Positions 1 to 6,282 of a DNA stretch of 9,747 nucleotides are shown one piece after another; positions within the stretch are counted from its first letter, which is position 1; every line of letters starts with the position of its first letter. Below the pieces are notes generated by a model. That model was not told where the DNA came from. It saw only the letters and a list, made by a program, of their open reading frames with translations, and did not search any database. This DNA is from Spirochaetaceae bacterium (GTDB lineage: Bacteria > Spirochaetota > Spirochaetia > Treponematales > Breznakiellaceae): the NCBI GenBank assembly GCA_031290405.1, contig JAITNO010000113.1:1-9747 (forward strand). Direction: 5' to 3'. A program made the translations under genes and the position numbers.

Positions 1-179
1 GCGGCGACCTTCTCCATGTCCTGGGGCAAAATCCGCAGACAAAATCCGCATCCCGCCTGTATGAGGGCCGGTTTGGGCATCACGCGCACGTCGAATGACT
101 GCCCAAGGAGCGCCTGCTCCGCCATGATGGCCGCCGAGGCGCTCTCGAAACAGACGATAGCTTCACTGTTTTTTACCAT
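1..179 (-). CDS. DUF3343 (putative Se/S carrier-like) protein, 3' end cut by window edge
   Basis: Leftward reading from an ATG at 179 gives 59 codons that remain open at the left edge, so the C-terminus is missing. The fragment fits the DUF3343 family of small (about 80-residue) proteins described as putative Se/S carrier-like. It has a short beta-strand start (EAIVCF), a helix (SASAAIMAEQALL), a strand VRVMPKP, then the family's cysteine segment, here GCGFCLRI (Cys44 and Cys47), followed by a second helix. The start at 179 is supported by a GGAG about 10 bases upstream. An in-frame ATG at 197 is possible but would place that GGAG inside the gene. It is divergent from ychF. The biochemical role of the family is not established, and the assignment rests on recognising the pattern by eye in a partial protein. 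Confidence 0.6.
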   Translation of the reverse strand, partial: MVKNSEAIVCFESASAAIMAEQALLGQSFDVRVMPKPALIQAGCGFCLRILPQDMEKVA

Positions 180-269
180 GCAACGCACGCTCCGCATCAA
201 GCATACAGGATTCAACGCCGTTGCGCGAGACCTCGCCAAGAGCGTTTAGTTGGACGCCCTGCTCCTGCG

Positions 270-309
270 CCGCGCGTCCCTTGTGGAAGCGCGTGGAATG
301 GGGTAGCAT
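270..309 (+). promoter_or_regulatory. Candidate ychF promoter with overlapping inverted repeat
   Basis: TTGTGG at 281-286 and TAGCAT at 304-309 are separated by 17 bases and resemble a sigma-70-type promoter. A 7-bp inverted repeat (CCGCGCG at 270-276, CGCGTGG at 290-296, one G-T pair) brackets the -35 and could be an operator. If used, transcription would begin at about 315-316, practically on the ychF start codon. This is a pattern match in G+C-rich DNA, so it is tentative. The rest of 180-315 shows nothing else I can name. Confidence 0.3.
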
Positions 310-315
310 GGGTTT

Positions 316-1437
316 ATGGCTTTGAACTGTGGCATTGTGGGGCTCCCGAATGTGGGGAAGTCGACGATATTTCAGGCGTTGTCGCGCGCGCGCGCGGAAT
401 GCGCGAATTATCCTTTTTGTACTATAGAACCGAACGTGGGGATGGTGAGCGTCCCCGATGAGCGCCTCGCGCGCCTCGCGCAGGTTTTTGCGCCTAAGCG
501 GGTGGTTCCGGCGACGGTGGAGTTTGTGGACATTGCCGGGCTGGTGCAGGGGGCGTCGAAGGGTGAGGGTCTGGGGAACCGGTTCCTGGGGCATATCAGG
601 GAGGTGGGCGCGCTCGTGCACGTCGTGCGTTGTTTCGAGGATGGGGATGTTGTTCACGTATGCGGGGGAACTGACCCGCTGCGGGACATTGGGGTGGTGA
701 ATGTGGAGCTTGCGCTTGCGGACCTGGAGACGCTGGAAAAGCGAAGGGAGCGGGCGGAGCGGGCGTTGAAGGTGGGCGCTGCGGAGAAAAAGGGTGTGGA
801 GCTTCTGCTTGGGGCGCTGGAGAAGGTCGAAGGGGCGTTGAACGCGGGGCGCTTTGCGCGGACGGCGGGGCTTGTCGGGGAGGAGGCTTTGGCTGTGGCG
901 GATTGCGGGTTTATTACGATGAAGCCTCAAATATACGTGTGCAATACGGATGAACAGGGGGTGAAGAGGGGCGCGGCTGGGGCGCCACCGCAGTATGTGG
1001 CGGCGGTGCGGGCTCTGGCGGAGGACGAGGGGGCGCAGTGTGTGGCGATGTGCGGGAAGTTCGAGGCTGAGCTTGCCGACATTGAGGACGAGGGGGAGCG
1101 GCGCGCGTTTCTTGAGGAGTTGGGTTTTGCTCAGGGGGGCCTGGCGCGGCTTGTTCGCTCGGCCTATGGGCTCCTGGGCTTGGCGACGTTTTTTACGGCG
1201 GGGGCGGACGAGTGCCGGGCGTGGACGGTGCGGCTGGGGGCGAGCGCTCCGGAGGCTGCCGGGGTGATTCACAGCGACTTTCAACGGGGGTTCATCAAGG
1301 CGGAAGTGTACTCCTTCGACGACCTTGTGCGCTGCGGCAGCGAGGCGAAGATACGGGAGGCGGGGCGGCTCCGCGTGGAGGGGAAGGAGTACGCGGTCCG
1401 CGACGGCGATGTGATGTTCTTTAAGTTCAACGTATAG
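316..1437 (+). CDS. ychF: Redox-regulated ATPase YchF (OLA1/Obg-family)
   Basis: A complete 373-residue protein of normal family length. YchF is a universally conserved TRAFAC-class P-loop NTPase that prefers ATP and associates with ribosomes; its cellular role is still debated. The P-loop GLPNVGKST is at residues 9-17, the family segment NYPFCTIEPN at 31-40, G3 DIAG at 72-75 followed by the YchF-specific glycine-rich run GASKGEGLGNRF, and the nucleotide-specificity motif appears as NTDE at 210-213. The central helical (coiled-coil) region is roughly 120-200. The C-terminal TGS domain lies at about 285-373, including AWTVRLG, AGVIHSDF and KAEVYSF. The ATG at 316 places the P-loop at the usual distance. 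No good Shine-Dalgarno is visible, only GGGG at 300-303, 12 bases away. Third codon positions are strongly G-rich, unlike ruvB and queA on the same strand. Confidence 0.97.
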   Translation: MALNCGIVGLPNVGKSTIFQALSRARAECANYPFCTIEPNVGMVSVPDERLARLAQVFAPKRVVPATVEFVDIAGLVQGASKGEGLGNRFLGHIREVGALVHVVRCFEDGDVVHVCGGTDPLRDIGVVNVELALADLETLEKRRERAERALKVGAAEKKGVELLLGALEKVEGALNAGRFARTAGLVGEEALAVADCGFITMKPQIYVCNTDEQGVKRGAAGAPPQYVAAVRALAEDEGAQCVAMCGKFEAELADIEDEGERRAFLEELGFAQGGLARLVRSAYGLLGLATFFTAGADECRAWTVRLGASAPEAAGVIHSDFQRGFIKAEVYSFDDLVRCGSEAKIREAGRLRVEGKEYAVRDGDVMFFKFNV

Positions 1438-1452
1438 GGCCCCGGCGCCGCC

Positions 1453-1484
1453 GCAGGCCCCTGCAAAAAAGCCCCTGCAAAAAA
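1453..1484. repeat. GCAGGCCCCTGC-A6 repeat, copy 1 plus tandem half copy
   Basis: The first copy of GCAGGCCCCTGCAAAAAA is at 1453-1470. It is followed directly by a shortened copy, GCCCCTGCAAAAAA, at 1471-1484. The G+C part is an inverted repeat (GCAGG, CC, CCTGC). It lies 16 bases after the ychF stop in the convergent ychF/rlmE gap. The A tract sits 3' of the hairpin on the plus strand, so this is not a standard intrinsic terminator for ychF. On the minus strand the T tract precedes the hairpin. Confidence 0.75.
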
Positions 1485-1500
1485 GCCCATAGCTGGGGAA
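1480..1500 (-). terminator. Weak candidate terminator for the P83-rlmE transcript
   Basis: Read leftward, CCCA-GCTA-TGGG forms a 4-bp stem with a 4-base loop. It is followed by C and then six T residues (the A6 of the tandem repeat copy). The stem is short, so termination here is only a possibility. No better rho-independent terminator is visible in 1438-1566 for either converging transcript. Confidence 0.25.
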
Positions 1501-1543
1501 CGCAACTTGCAGCCCCAAGGCGCATTGCTGAAGGCGCAGCGTC

Positions 1544-1561
1544 GCAGGCCCCTGCAAAAAA
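1544..1561. repeat. GCAGGCCCCTGC-A6 repeat, copy 2
   Basis: This is an exact 18-base second copy of the element at 1453-1470, in the same orientation and 91 bases downstream. It ends 5 bases before the rlmE stop codon complement at 1567. Exact recurrence in so short a gap shows it is a repeated element rather than chance composition. Its role is unknown. Confidence 0.75.
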
Positions 1562-1566
1562 CAAAA

Positions 1567-2178
1567 CTAACGTTTGCCGAGACCGATGATGTAGGTCTCG
1601 AAGGAGTTTGCGCGGCACGAGGTCGGCTTGAAGGTTTTGAGCTCGTCGAAAAGCAACCGGGCTTTTTTGAGGAACTCCGCGCTGCCACAGCCCTGGAATA
1701 TTTTTATGACGAGGCGGGCGCCTGATTCGAGGCACTGCTCGGCGATGGAGAGGGCGTTTTCGGCAAGGTCGAGGGAACGCAGAACGTCGACTGAGCGGTT
1801 GCCGCTGGTCAAGGGGGCGGCGTCGCTTAGCACAAGCTGAAAGGGGGCGCGGCCGGCGATGATTGCGCGGCTTTCAGGCGTAGTGAAGTCGCCTTGCAGG
1901 AAGAAAAACCGCGCGTCGTCGAAAAGCCCCTCGGCAGAGCCGGACAGGGGCCCCAGGTCGCAGGCGCAGAGGGAGCCGCCGGCGCCAAGCCGGCGGAGGG
2001 CGTAGAGGCTCCAGCTTCCCGGCGCGGCGCCTAAATCAAGGACCTTAAACGGGGCTCCGGCGGGCACCTTGGGGAACAGGCGGAACTTTGCGTCAATCTC
2101 GATGAGCTTGTAGACGGAACGCGCGGGGTAGCCCTCTTTGCGCGCCTTCTGGGCCCAGAAATCGTTCTTGTCATACAT
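1567..2178 (-). CDS. rlmE: 23S rRNA 2'-O-ribose U2552 methyltransferase RlmE (FtsJ/RrmJ)
   Basis: A 203-residue Rossmann-fold methyltransferase of normal RlmE length. It uses S-adenosylmethionine to methylate the 2'-O of the A-loop uridine (U2552 in E. coli) late in 50S assembly. The N-terminal RNA-contact segment has ARSVYKL with Lys24. The SAM-binding motif LDLGAAPGSWS is at residues 47-57. Asp119 lies in LSDAAP, Lys159 in VIKIFQG and Glu194 in SFETY. Together these give the K-D-K-E catalytic tetrad (K38, D124, K164, E199 in E. coli). Start choice: the upstream gene's TAG stop is followed at once by GTG and then ATG. GGAG lies 6 bases before the ATG (2178) but only 3 before the GTG (2181), so ATG is preferred. 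The abutment implies one leftward transcript with the P83-like gene and probable translational coupling. Confidence 0.95.
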   Translation of the reverse strand: MYDKNDFWAQKARKEGYPARSVYKLIEIDAKFRLFPKVPAGAPFKVLDLGAAPGSWSLYALRRLGAGGSLCACDLGPLSGSAEGLFDDARFFFLQGDFTTPESRAIIAGRAPFQLVLSDAAPLTSGNRSVDVLRSLDLAENALSIAEQCLESGARLVIKIFQGCGSAEFLKKARLLFDELKTFKPTSCRANSFETYIIGLGKR

Positions 2179-2181
2179 CAC

Positions 2182-3762
2182 CTACTCCGTCAAGTCCGCC
2201 GCTTTAAGCAAGACGACGGTGCCGTCGGCCCCCTGGGTGACGATCCTGTCGACCTGGAAGACGACGGACGCCCAGGGGTGAAGCTCCCGCGCCGACTGCG
2301 CCTGCATCTGGAGCTTCGCGTCGAAGAGGGCAAGGTAGTTTTTCCCCGCCCGCGCGACAATCGCGTAAAGGTTGTTTCCCGACGCCCAGAGCAGGGTGTC
2401 GCCATTCATCTCGTCTTCGCCGACGTTGACCGTTTCAAGCGTTTGGGGGTCAATCTCGACAAGCCGTGCGGCGTTTCCCGCGCCGGCCAGGGCGAAATGC
2501 CGCCCGCCTACGACCATGTAGCTCCGCGCCAACACCTGAGTTATCGAGGAAGTCCGCAACACGCCGCCGGAGGCCGGATCGACCCTGACGACGACGCCGC
2601 GAGGCGAAGCCTCCGCAAGCCTGACGCCGATGACGCCGGCAGGCGCCGCCGCAGGAGTGGCGGCCGGCGCGCGACCGGTGATAGCCTCGCTCTGGTCGGC
2701 GGCGATGGACGCTCGCTCCGCCTGGGCCTCCTCCCCCTTCCGCTCCGAGAAGGCTTCGAGGGCCGCCTCTTTCTGCCGACCCTCCTCAAGAGCCTCTTTG
2801 CGCTCGGCGAGCGCCTCTTCGTCCTGGCGCGTCTGCCGGGCGCTTTCGGCAAGCTCCGCTTCTTTTTCGGCAACGGCGGCCTTCTCTTCGGGGCCCTCCG
2901 CCTCCCGCTTTTGTTGTTCGACGGCCGCTTGTCCTGCGGCGACTCGTTCTTTCTCTGCGTTTATCCGCTGTTCTTCCTGTTGTATGCCCGCTTGCTCTGC
3001 GGCGTTGGCTTTCTTTTGCTCATCGGCGGCTTTTCCAGCCTCTTCTGCTTCTTTTTCCTTGAAGTCGACCATCGCCCGCCGGTCTTCGACGCCGCGCCCC
3101 TCGTCCTTTCGCAACTCCTCGACGACCCTGCCGTCGCCTATCGAGCTGGTGTCCACGGCGCTTTGCAACCCGGGGACCGCCGTCGTCAAGGGGATGAGCA
3201 TGAGGGTTCTGCCGGGCCACTGGTCAAACCGGAGGGCGAGGCCTTCGCTCCCCTCGCTCAAGAAGCCCAGGATGGGGGACTTGTAGCGCGCCGTAAAATA
3301 GGCGCGGTTGGCGCGGTAGACCGCGTTGTACACCGTCGCGTAACGGGACAGGAGGGCCGCGTCGGCGGGGGCGTAACCGTAAGCGGCTTCGAGGTAGCCC
3401 TGTATAATAAGGCGCAGATTGACTATCGTATCGACGGCGCTTCCCGGGCCCAGCCCGAAGACGTCGGCGTCAAGCTTGTCCGCTTCGGCGCCGTGCAGTT
3501 GATGGATGACGAAATACCGCCCCGCGTCGCCCGCCCTTACCGCGCCGGCCTTCGCCGCAGAGCCCAAGGAGGCTCCGATGTTCCAAATGTCCTCTCTTGT
3601 GTTGATTACGCTCGGAGCCGCCGTATTGCTGACGAACTCGATCGCCTCGCCAGCCTGCCGCAACTCGGCGGAGTCGACGCCCTCCTGGGCGAAACCATTC
3701 CCGATGCGCACGACGCCGCAGAAGAGCAGCGTGAAAGTCAATTCAAGCTTTTTCAGTCTCAT
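2182..3762 (-). CDS. P83/100-family exported coiled-coil protein
   Basis: The 526-residue protein fits the spirochaete P83/100 antigen family (Borrelia P83/100 and its treponemal relatives), whose molecular function is not known. Residues 1-25 form a signal peptide: MRLKKLEL, a hydrophobic stretch TFTLLFCGVVRIG, and a likely cut after GFA. A mixed alpha/beta N-terminal domain follows at about 26-205, with family-like stretches such as INTREDIWNIGASLG. Residues about 215-362 are E/K/Q/A-rich and form a long coiled coil, followed by a Pro-Ala linker (PAATPAAAPAG). The last 140 or so residues look beta-rich and propeller-like, with repeated VEIDPQT, LYAIVAR and LALFDAK strands. The frame stays open upstream to 3981, but residue 74 of that longer frame (ATG, 3762) begins a proper signal peptide. 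The extension would run antisense through the neighbouring gene's signal peptide. The ribosome binding site is weak. It is probably co-transcribed with rlmE. Export is likely but surface exposure cannot be judged here. Confidence 0.82.
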   Translation of the reverse strand: MRLKKLELTFTLLFCGVVRIGNGFAQEGVDSAELRQAGEAIEFVSNTAAPSVINTREDIWNIGASLGSAAKAGAVRAGDAGRYFVIHQLHGAEADKLDADVFGLGPGSAVDTIVNLRLIIQGYLEAAYGYAPADAALLSRYATVYNAVYRANRAYFTARYKSPILGFLSEGSEGLALRFDQWPGRTLMLIPLTTAVPGLQSAVDTSSIGDGRVVEELRKDEGRGVEDRRAMVDFKEKEAEEAGKAADEQKKANAAEQAGIQQEEQRINAEKERVAAGQAAVEQQKREAEGPEEKAAVAEKEAELAESARQTRQDEEALAERKEALEEGRQKEAALEAFSERKGEEAQAERASIAADQSEAITGRAPAATPAAAPAGVIGVRLAEASPRGVVVRVDPASGGVLRTSSITQVLARSYMVVGGRHFALAGAGNAARLVEIDPQTLETVNVGEDEMNGDTLLWASGNNLYAIVARAGKNYLALFDAKLQMQAQSARELHPWASVVFQVDRIVTQGADGTVVLLKAADLTE

Positions 3763-3793
3763 AGTGTTCTTAATGTAAAGGAACTTGCCGACA
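3763..3793. promoter_or_regulatory. 31-base divergent intergenic region
   Basis: Only 31 bases separate the chosen start codons of the leftward P83-like gene and the rightward FN3/TPR gene. The stretch is A+T-richer than its surroundings. It contains AAAGGA (3777-3782), a plausible ribosome binding site 11 bases before the ATG at 3794. Leftward, TACATT at about 3772-3777 is a possible -10. Both promoters must lie wholly or partly inside the opposite gene's signal-peptide codons. I see no strong consensus -35 for either. Confidence 0.5.
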
Positions 3794-5218
3794 ATGTATA
3801 CATCGATGAAACCTATCAGAATATGCATAGCCGCTTTTTTTACCGTCCCGATCATGCTGAACGCGCAGGCGGACGGCTCCATCTTCGCGCCCTTTGCGTC
3901 GAACCTCAAGGCGCACGCGTCAGGCAGCCGCGTGGAACTCAGCTGGACGGACTCCCCCAGCGTCCGCGGGGAGACGCTCATCTACCGGTCGCGGACGCCT
4001 TTTTCGCCTTTGGGAGAGCCCGGCGGCGAACAATACGCAAAGGTGTTCTACGGCAGGGAGAACTTCGTCGATGAAGTTCCCACTATGGGCAAGGTGTACT
4101 ACCTCGTCGTTTCCACCGGCACAGACGGCGAAAAATACGAGATGGTCATCCCCTACCACAACATGGTCGAGCTGACGATTGACGGCCGGGAGAGCATCGT
4201 CATGGCAGGCGCGGCGCCTCCGGCGGAGGCCGCATCGGGCGGCGTCACGGGGCTGACCCGCCCGCAGCCGGCGGAGGGGCAGGGGGGAGGGGGAATCCCC
4301 GACAAAGCCGGACTTGCAAGCGGCGCGGCACCCTACTACCAGCCCTACGGGACGACCCTTTTCGCGCCGCCGGACGCCGTTCAGACGCCCGCCCCACAGG
4401 CGCAGCCTAAGCTCGTCCTTACCGGCTTGACCGCCTATCCCGAAGGCTCAGGCGTTAAAATCAGCTTTATCTCGGGGAACGGCGCAAAGAACGTCGTCAT
4501 CTACCGGAGCAACGCGCCGATAACGCGGGTGGGCGACCTGCTTTCCGCGCAGCTTATCCATCTGCCGGGCGCGCGGTCGCCCTTTGTCGACGGTTCCGTC
4601 CAGGCCGGCCTTCAGTATTACTACGCCGTCGTCTACGACGAGGACGTAAGGGCCGGCGCCGCGACAATTTCGCCGCCGTACAACGCCACCATCCTCCCCG
4701 TCCGCGCAGGCGCGGCGCAGGAGGGTGAGCCGGCGGCCGCCACCCTAAGAGCCCTGCCGCACACCGTCTCGACGCAGGACGGCTCCGTCGCCACCGTCAG
4801 ACCGGAGGGGAAACTCAGCGCCGAAGCGGCCGCCGCCCTCGCCGACGATTCGTTCACCGGGACCCGTCCCTTCCAAAGCCCCCTTCCCTCTTCCCGCAAC
4901 GCCGACGAGCCCCAAATCTTCAAGGCCGACTTACAGGAATCCCCCGAAGGCGGCAACGAACGCCGCCTGCAAAACATCGTCAAGGGCCCCTTCGTCTGGC
5001 GCAACTGGAAAGAGGCCGAAGAAGCCCTCCGCCGTCTCTTGGCCGGCGTAAACGACCCGGCAATCGAGGGAAGGGCGCGCTTCTATCTGGGCCAAGCGCA
5101 TTACTTTTCAGGCGAAGCGGGCAAGGCCCTTACCGAATTCCTCGCCGTCCAATCCCGCTTTCCCAAAGAAACATCCCTGTGGATACGCTCCGCATTGGAC
5201 AAACTTTCAAACAAGTGA
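3794..5218 (+). CDS. Exported protein with two FN3-like modules and TPR-like C-terminus
   Basis: 474 residues; I do not recognise a named family. Residues 5-28 form a signal peptide (KPIRI, hydrophobic CIAAFFTVPIML, cut near NAQA). Two related beta modules follow at about 36-125 and 208-300. Each has a strand ending in IYRS (LIYRSRTPF; VIYRSNAPI), then FVD, then a YYLVV or YYAVV strand, consistent with fibronectin type III-like folds. A Gly/Pro/Ala-rich linker (about 126-205) and another low-complexity linker (about 305-395) separate the parts. The last 75 residues (WKEAEEALRRLL, ARFYLGQAHYFSG, ALTEFLAV) resemble TPR-type helix pairs. Start: ATG at 3794 has AAAGGA 11 bases upstream. ATG at 3806 would also give a good signal peptide, and TTG at 3785 lies too close to the AAAGGA. 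The gene ends 5 bases before ruvB, so it heads a ruvB-queA cluster. A periplasmic or outer-surface scaffold role is only inference. Confidence 0.85.
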   Translation: MYTSMKPIRICIAAFFTVPIMLNAQADGSIFAPFASNLKAHASGSRVELSWTDSPSVRGETLIYRSRTPFSPLGEPGGEQYAKVFYGRENFVDEVPTMGKVYYLVVSTGTDGEKYEMVIPYHNMVELTIDGRESIVMAGAAPPAEAASGGVTGLTRPQPAEGQGGGGIPDKAGLASGAAPYYQPYGTTLFAPPDAVQTPAPQAQPKLVLTGLTAYPEGSGVKISFISGNGAKNVVIYRSNAPITRVGDLLSAQLIHLPGARSPFVDGSVQAGLQYYYAVVYDEDVRAGAATISPPYNATILPVRAGAAQEGEPAAATLRALPHTVSTQDGSVATVRPEGKLSAEAAAALADDSFTGTRPFQSPLPSSRNADEPQIFKADLQESPEGGNERRLQNIVKGPFVWRNWKEAEEALRRLLAGVNDPAIEGRARFYLGQAHYFSGEAGKALTEFLAVQSRFPKETSLWIRSALDKLSNK

Positions 5219-5223
5219 AGACG

Positions 5224-6282
5224 ATGGCAAAGAAAAACCCCCACGAACGCGAAGCAGACCCCATAGTCCACAGCGAAGTCGCGCTGCCCGACGACGAACG
5301 GGACAGGGCCCTCCGTCCGCTCAGCATGGAAGAGTTTTTAGGACAGAAAGAGATGAAGGACAACCTCGCCGTCTTCATCAAAGCGGCGCGGGAACGCGGC
5401 GAAAGCCTCGACCATGTTTTCCTTACCGGCCCGCCGGGGCTGGGGAAGACGACGCTGGCCCACATCGTCGCCAACGAGATGGGCGTCGATTTCGTCGAAA
5501 CCTCCGCGCCGGCCCTGGACAAACCCAAGGACCTCGTCGGCATCCTCACGAACCTTAAACCCAAAGCCGTCTTCTTTATCGACGAGGTGCACCGCCTCAA
5601 GCCCGCCATCGAAGAGATGCTCTACATCGCCATGGAAGACTACGAGCTGGACTGGATCATAGGCCAAGGACCGGCCGCGCGGACGATGCGCCTGCCCATA
5701 CGCCCCTTTACCCTCGCTGCGGCGACGACGAAAGCCGGCATGGTCTCGAGCCCGCTCGTCAGCCGTTTCGGCATCACCTGTCACTTTTCCCTCTACGAAA
5801 GCGCGGACATCGCCGCCATCATCCGCCGCTCCGCGGCCATCATGAACATCACGATAGACGACGAAGCCGTCGCCCTCCTCGCCCGCTCCTCCCGTTTTAC
5901 GCCCCGCGTTACCAACCGGCTCCTCCGCCGCATGAGGGACTTCGCCCAGGTAAGCGAGAAGACCGGCCTCATCACCCTCGACGTCGTGCGCTTCGGCCTC
6001 TCGCGCTTGCAGATCGACGACCTCGGCCTGGAAAAGCAGGACAGGGACATCCTCAAGATGATCATCCAGCGCTACGGCGGCGGCCCCGTCGGCGCGGAGA
6101 CCCTCGCCATCTCCGTCGGCGACTCGGCGGACACCCTCGAAGACTTCTACGAGCCCTACCTTATTCAAGCCGGACTGATGGAACGGACAAGCAGGGGAAG
6201 GATGGCCACATCCTTCGCCTACGAACACTTAGGTCTCCACGAGGCGCGCCCACGCAATGAAGACAACCGACTTCTCTTTTGA
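5224..6282 (+). CDS. ruvB: Holliday junction branch-migration ATPase RuvB
   Basis: A 352-residue complete RuvB. It is the hexameric AAA+ motor that, with RuvA, drives branch migration of Holliday junctions in recombinational repair. Walker A GPPGLGKT is at 69-76 and Walker B IDEVH at 119-123. The RuvB-specific loop DYELDWIIGQGPAAR is at 139-152. The sensor-1 segment is ATTKAG at 167-172, where ATTRAG is more usual. The arginine finger is Arg181 in SRFG, and the sensor-2 region is TPRVTNRLLRR at 226-236. The C-terminal winged-helix DNA-binding part contains GGGPVGAETLA, EDFYEPYLIQ and RTSRGRMAT. ATG at 5224 sits 5 bases after the preceding stop. The frame extends to a GTG at 5179, but the MAKKN start fits the family better. 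ruvB next to queA is a known arrangement (for example in Bacillus subtilis). ruvA and ruvC are not in the window. Confidence 0.98.
   Translation: MAKKNPHEREADPIVHSEVALPDDERDRALRPLSMEEFLGQKEMKDNLAVFIKAARERGESLDHVFLTGPPGLGKTTLAHIVANEMGVDFVETSAPALDKPKDLVGILTNLKPKAVFFIDEVHRLKPAIEEMLYIAMEDYELDWIIGQGPAARTMRLPIRPFTLAAATTKAGMVSSPLVSRFGITCHFSLYESADIAAIIRRSAAIMNITIDDEAVALLARSSRFTPRVTNRLLRRMRDFAQVSEKTGLITLDVVRFGLSRLQIDDLGLEKQDRDILKMIIQRYGGGPVGAETLAISVGDSADTLEDFYEPYLIQAGLMERTSRGRMATSFAYEHLGLHEARPRNEDNRLLF

Noticed and set aside
163..1557. 464-codon open frame antisense to ychF
   Set aside because: It lies opposite a full-length ychF with all motifs. Its translation is Arg/Pro/His/Leu-rich with no domain, typical of a shadow frame in high-G+C DNA.
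3763..3981. 73-codon N-terminal extension of the P83-like gene
   Set aside because: It would bury the signal peptide and overlap the divergent gene's start and signal-peptide codons; the residues show no family likeness.
2278..4074. 598-codon open frame antisense to the P83-like gene
   Set aside because: It is longer than its sense partner but shows no signal peptide or family features. The sense strand has a signal peptide, coiled coil and coupling to rlmE, and the antisense length follows from stop-poor reverse complement of E/K/A/Q codons.
5338..6228. 296-codon open frame antisense to ruvB
   Set aside because: Opposite a complete RuvB; a compositional shadow without recognisable domains.
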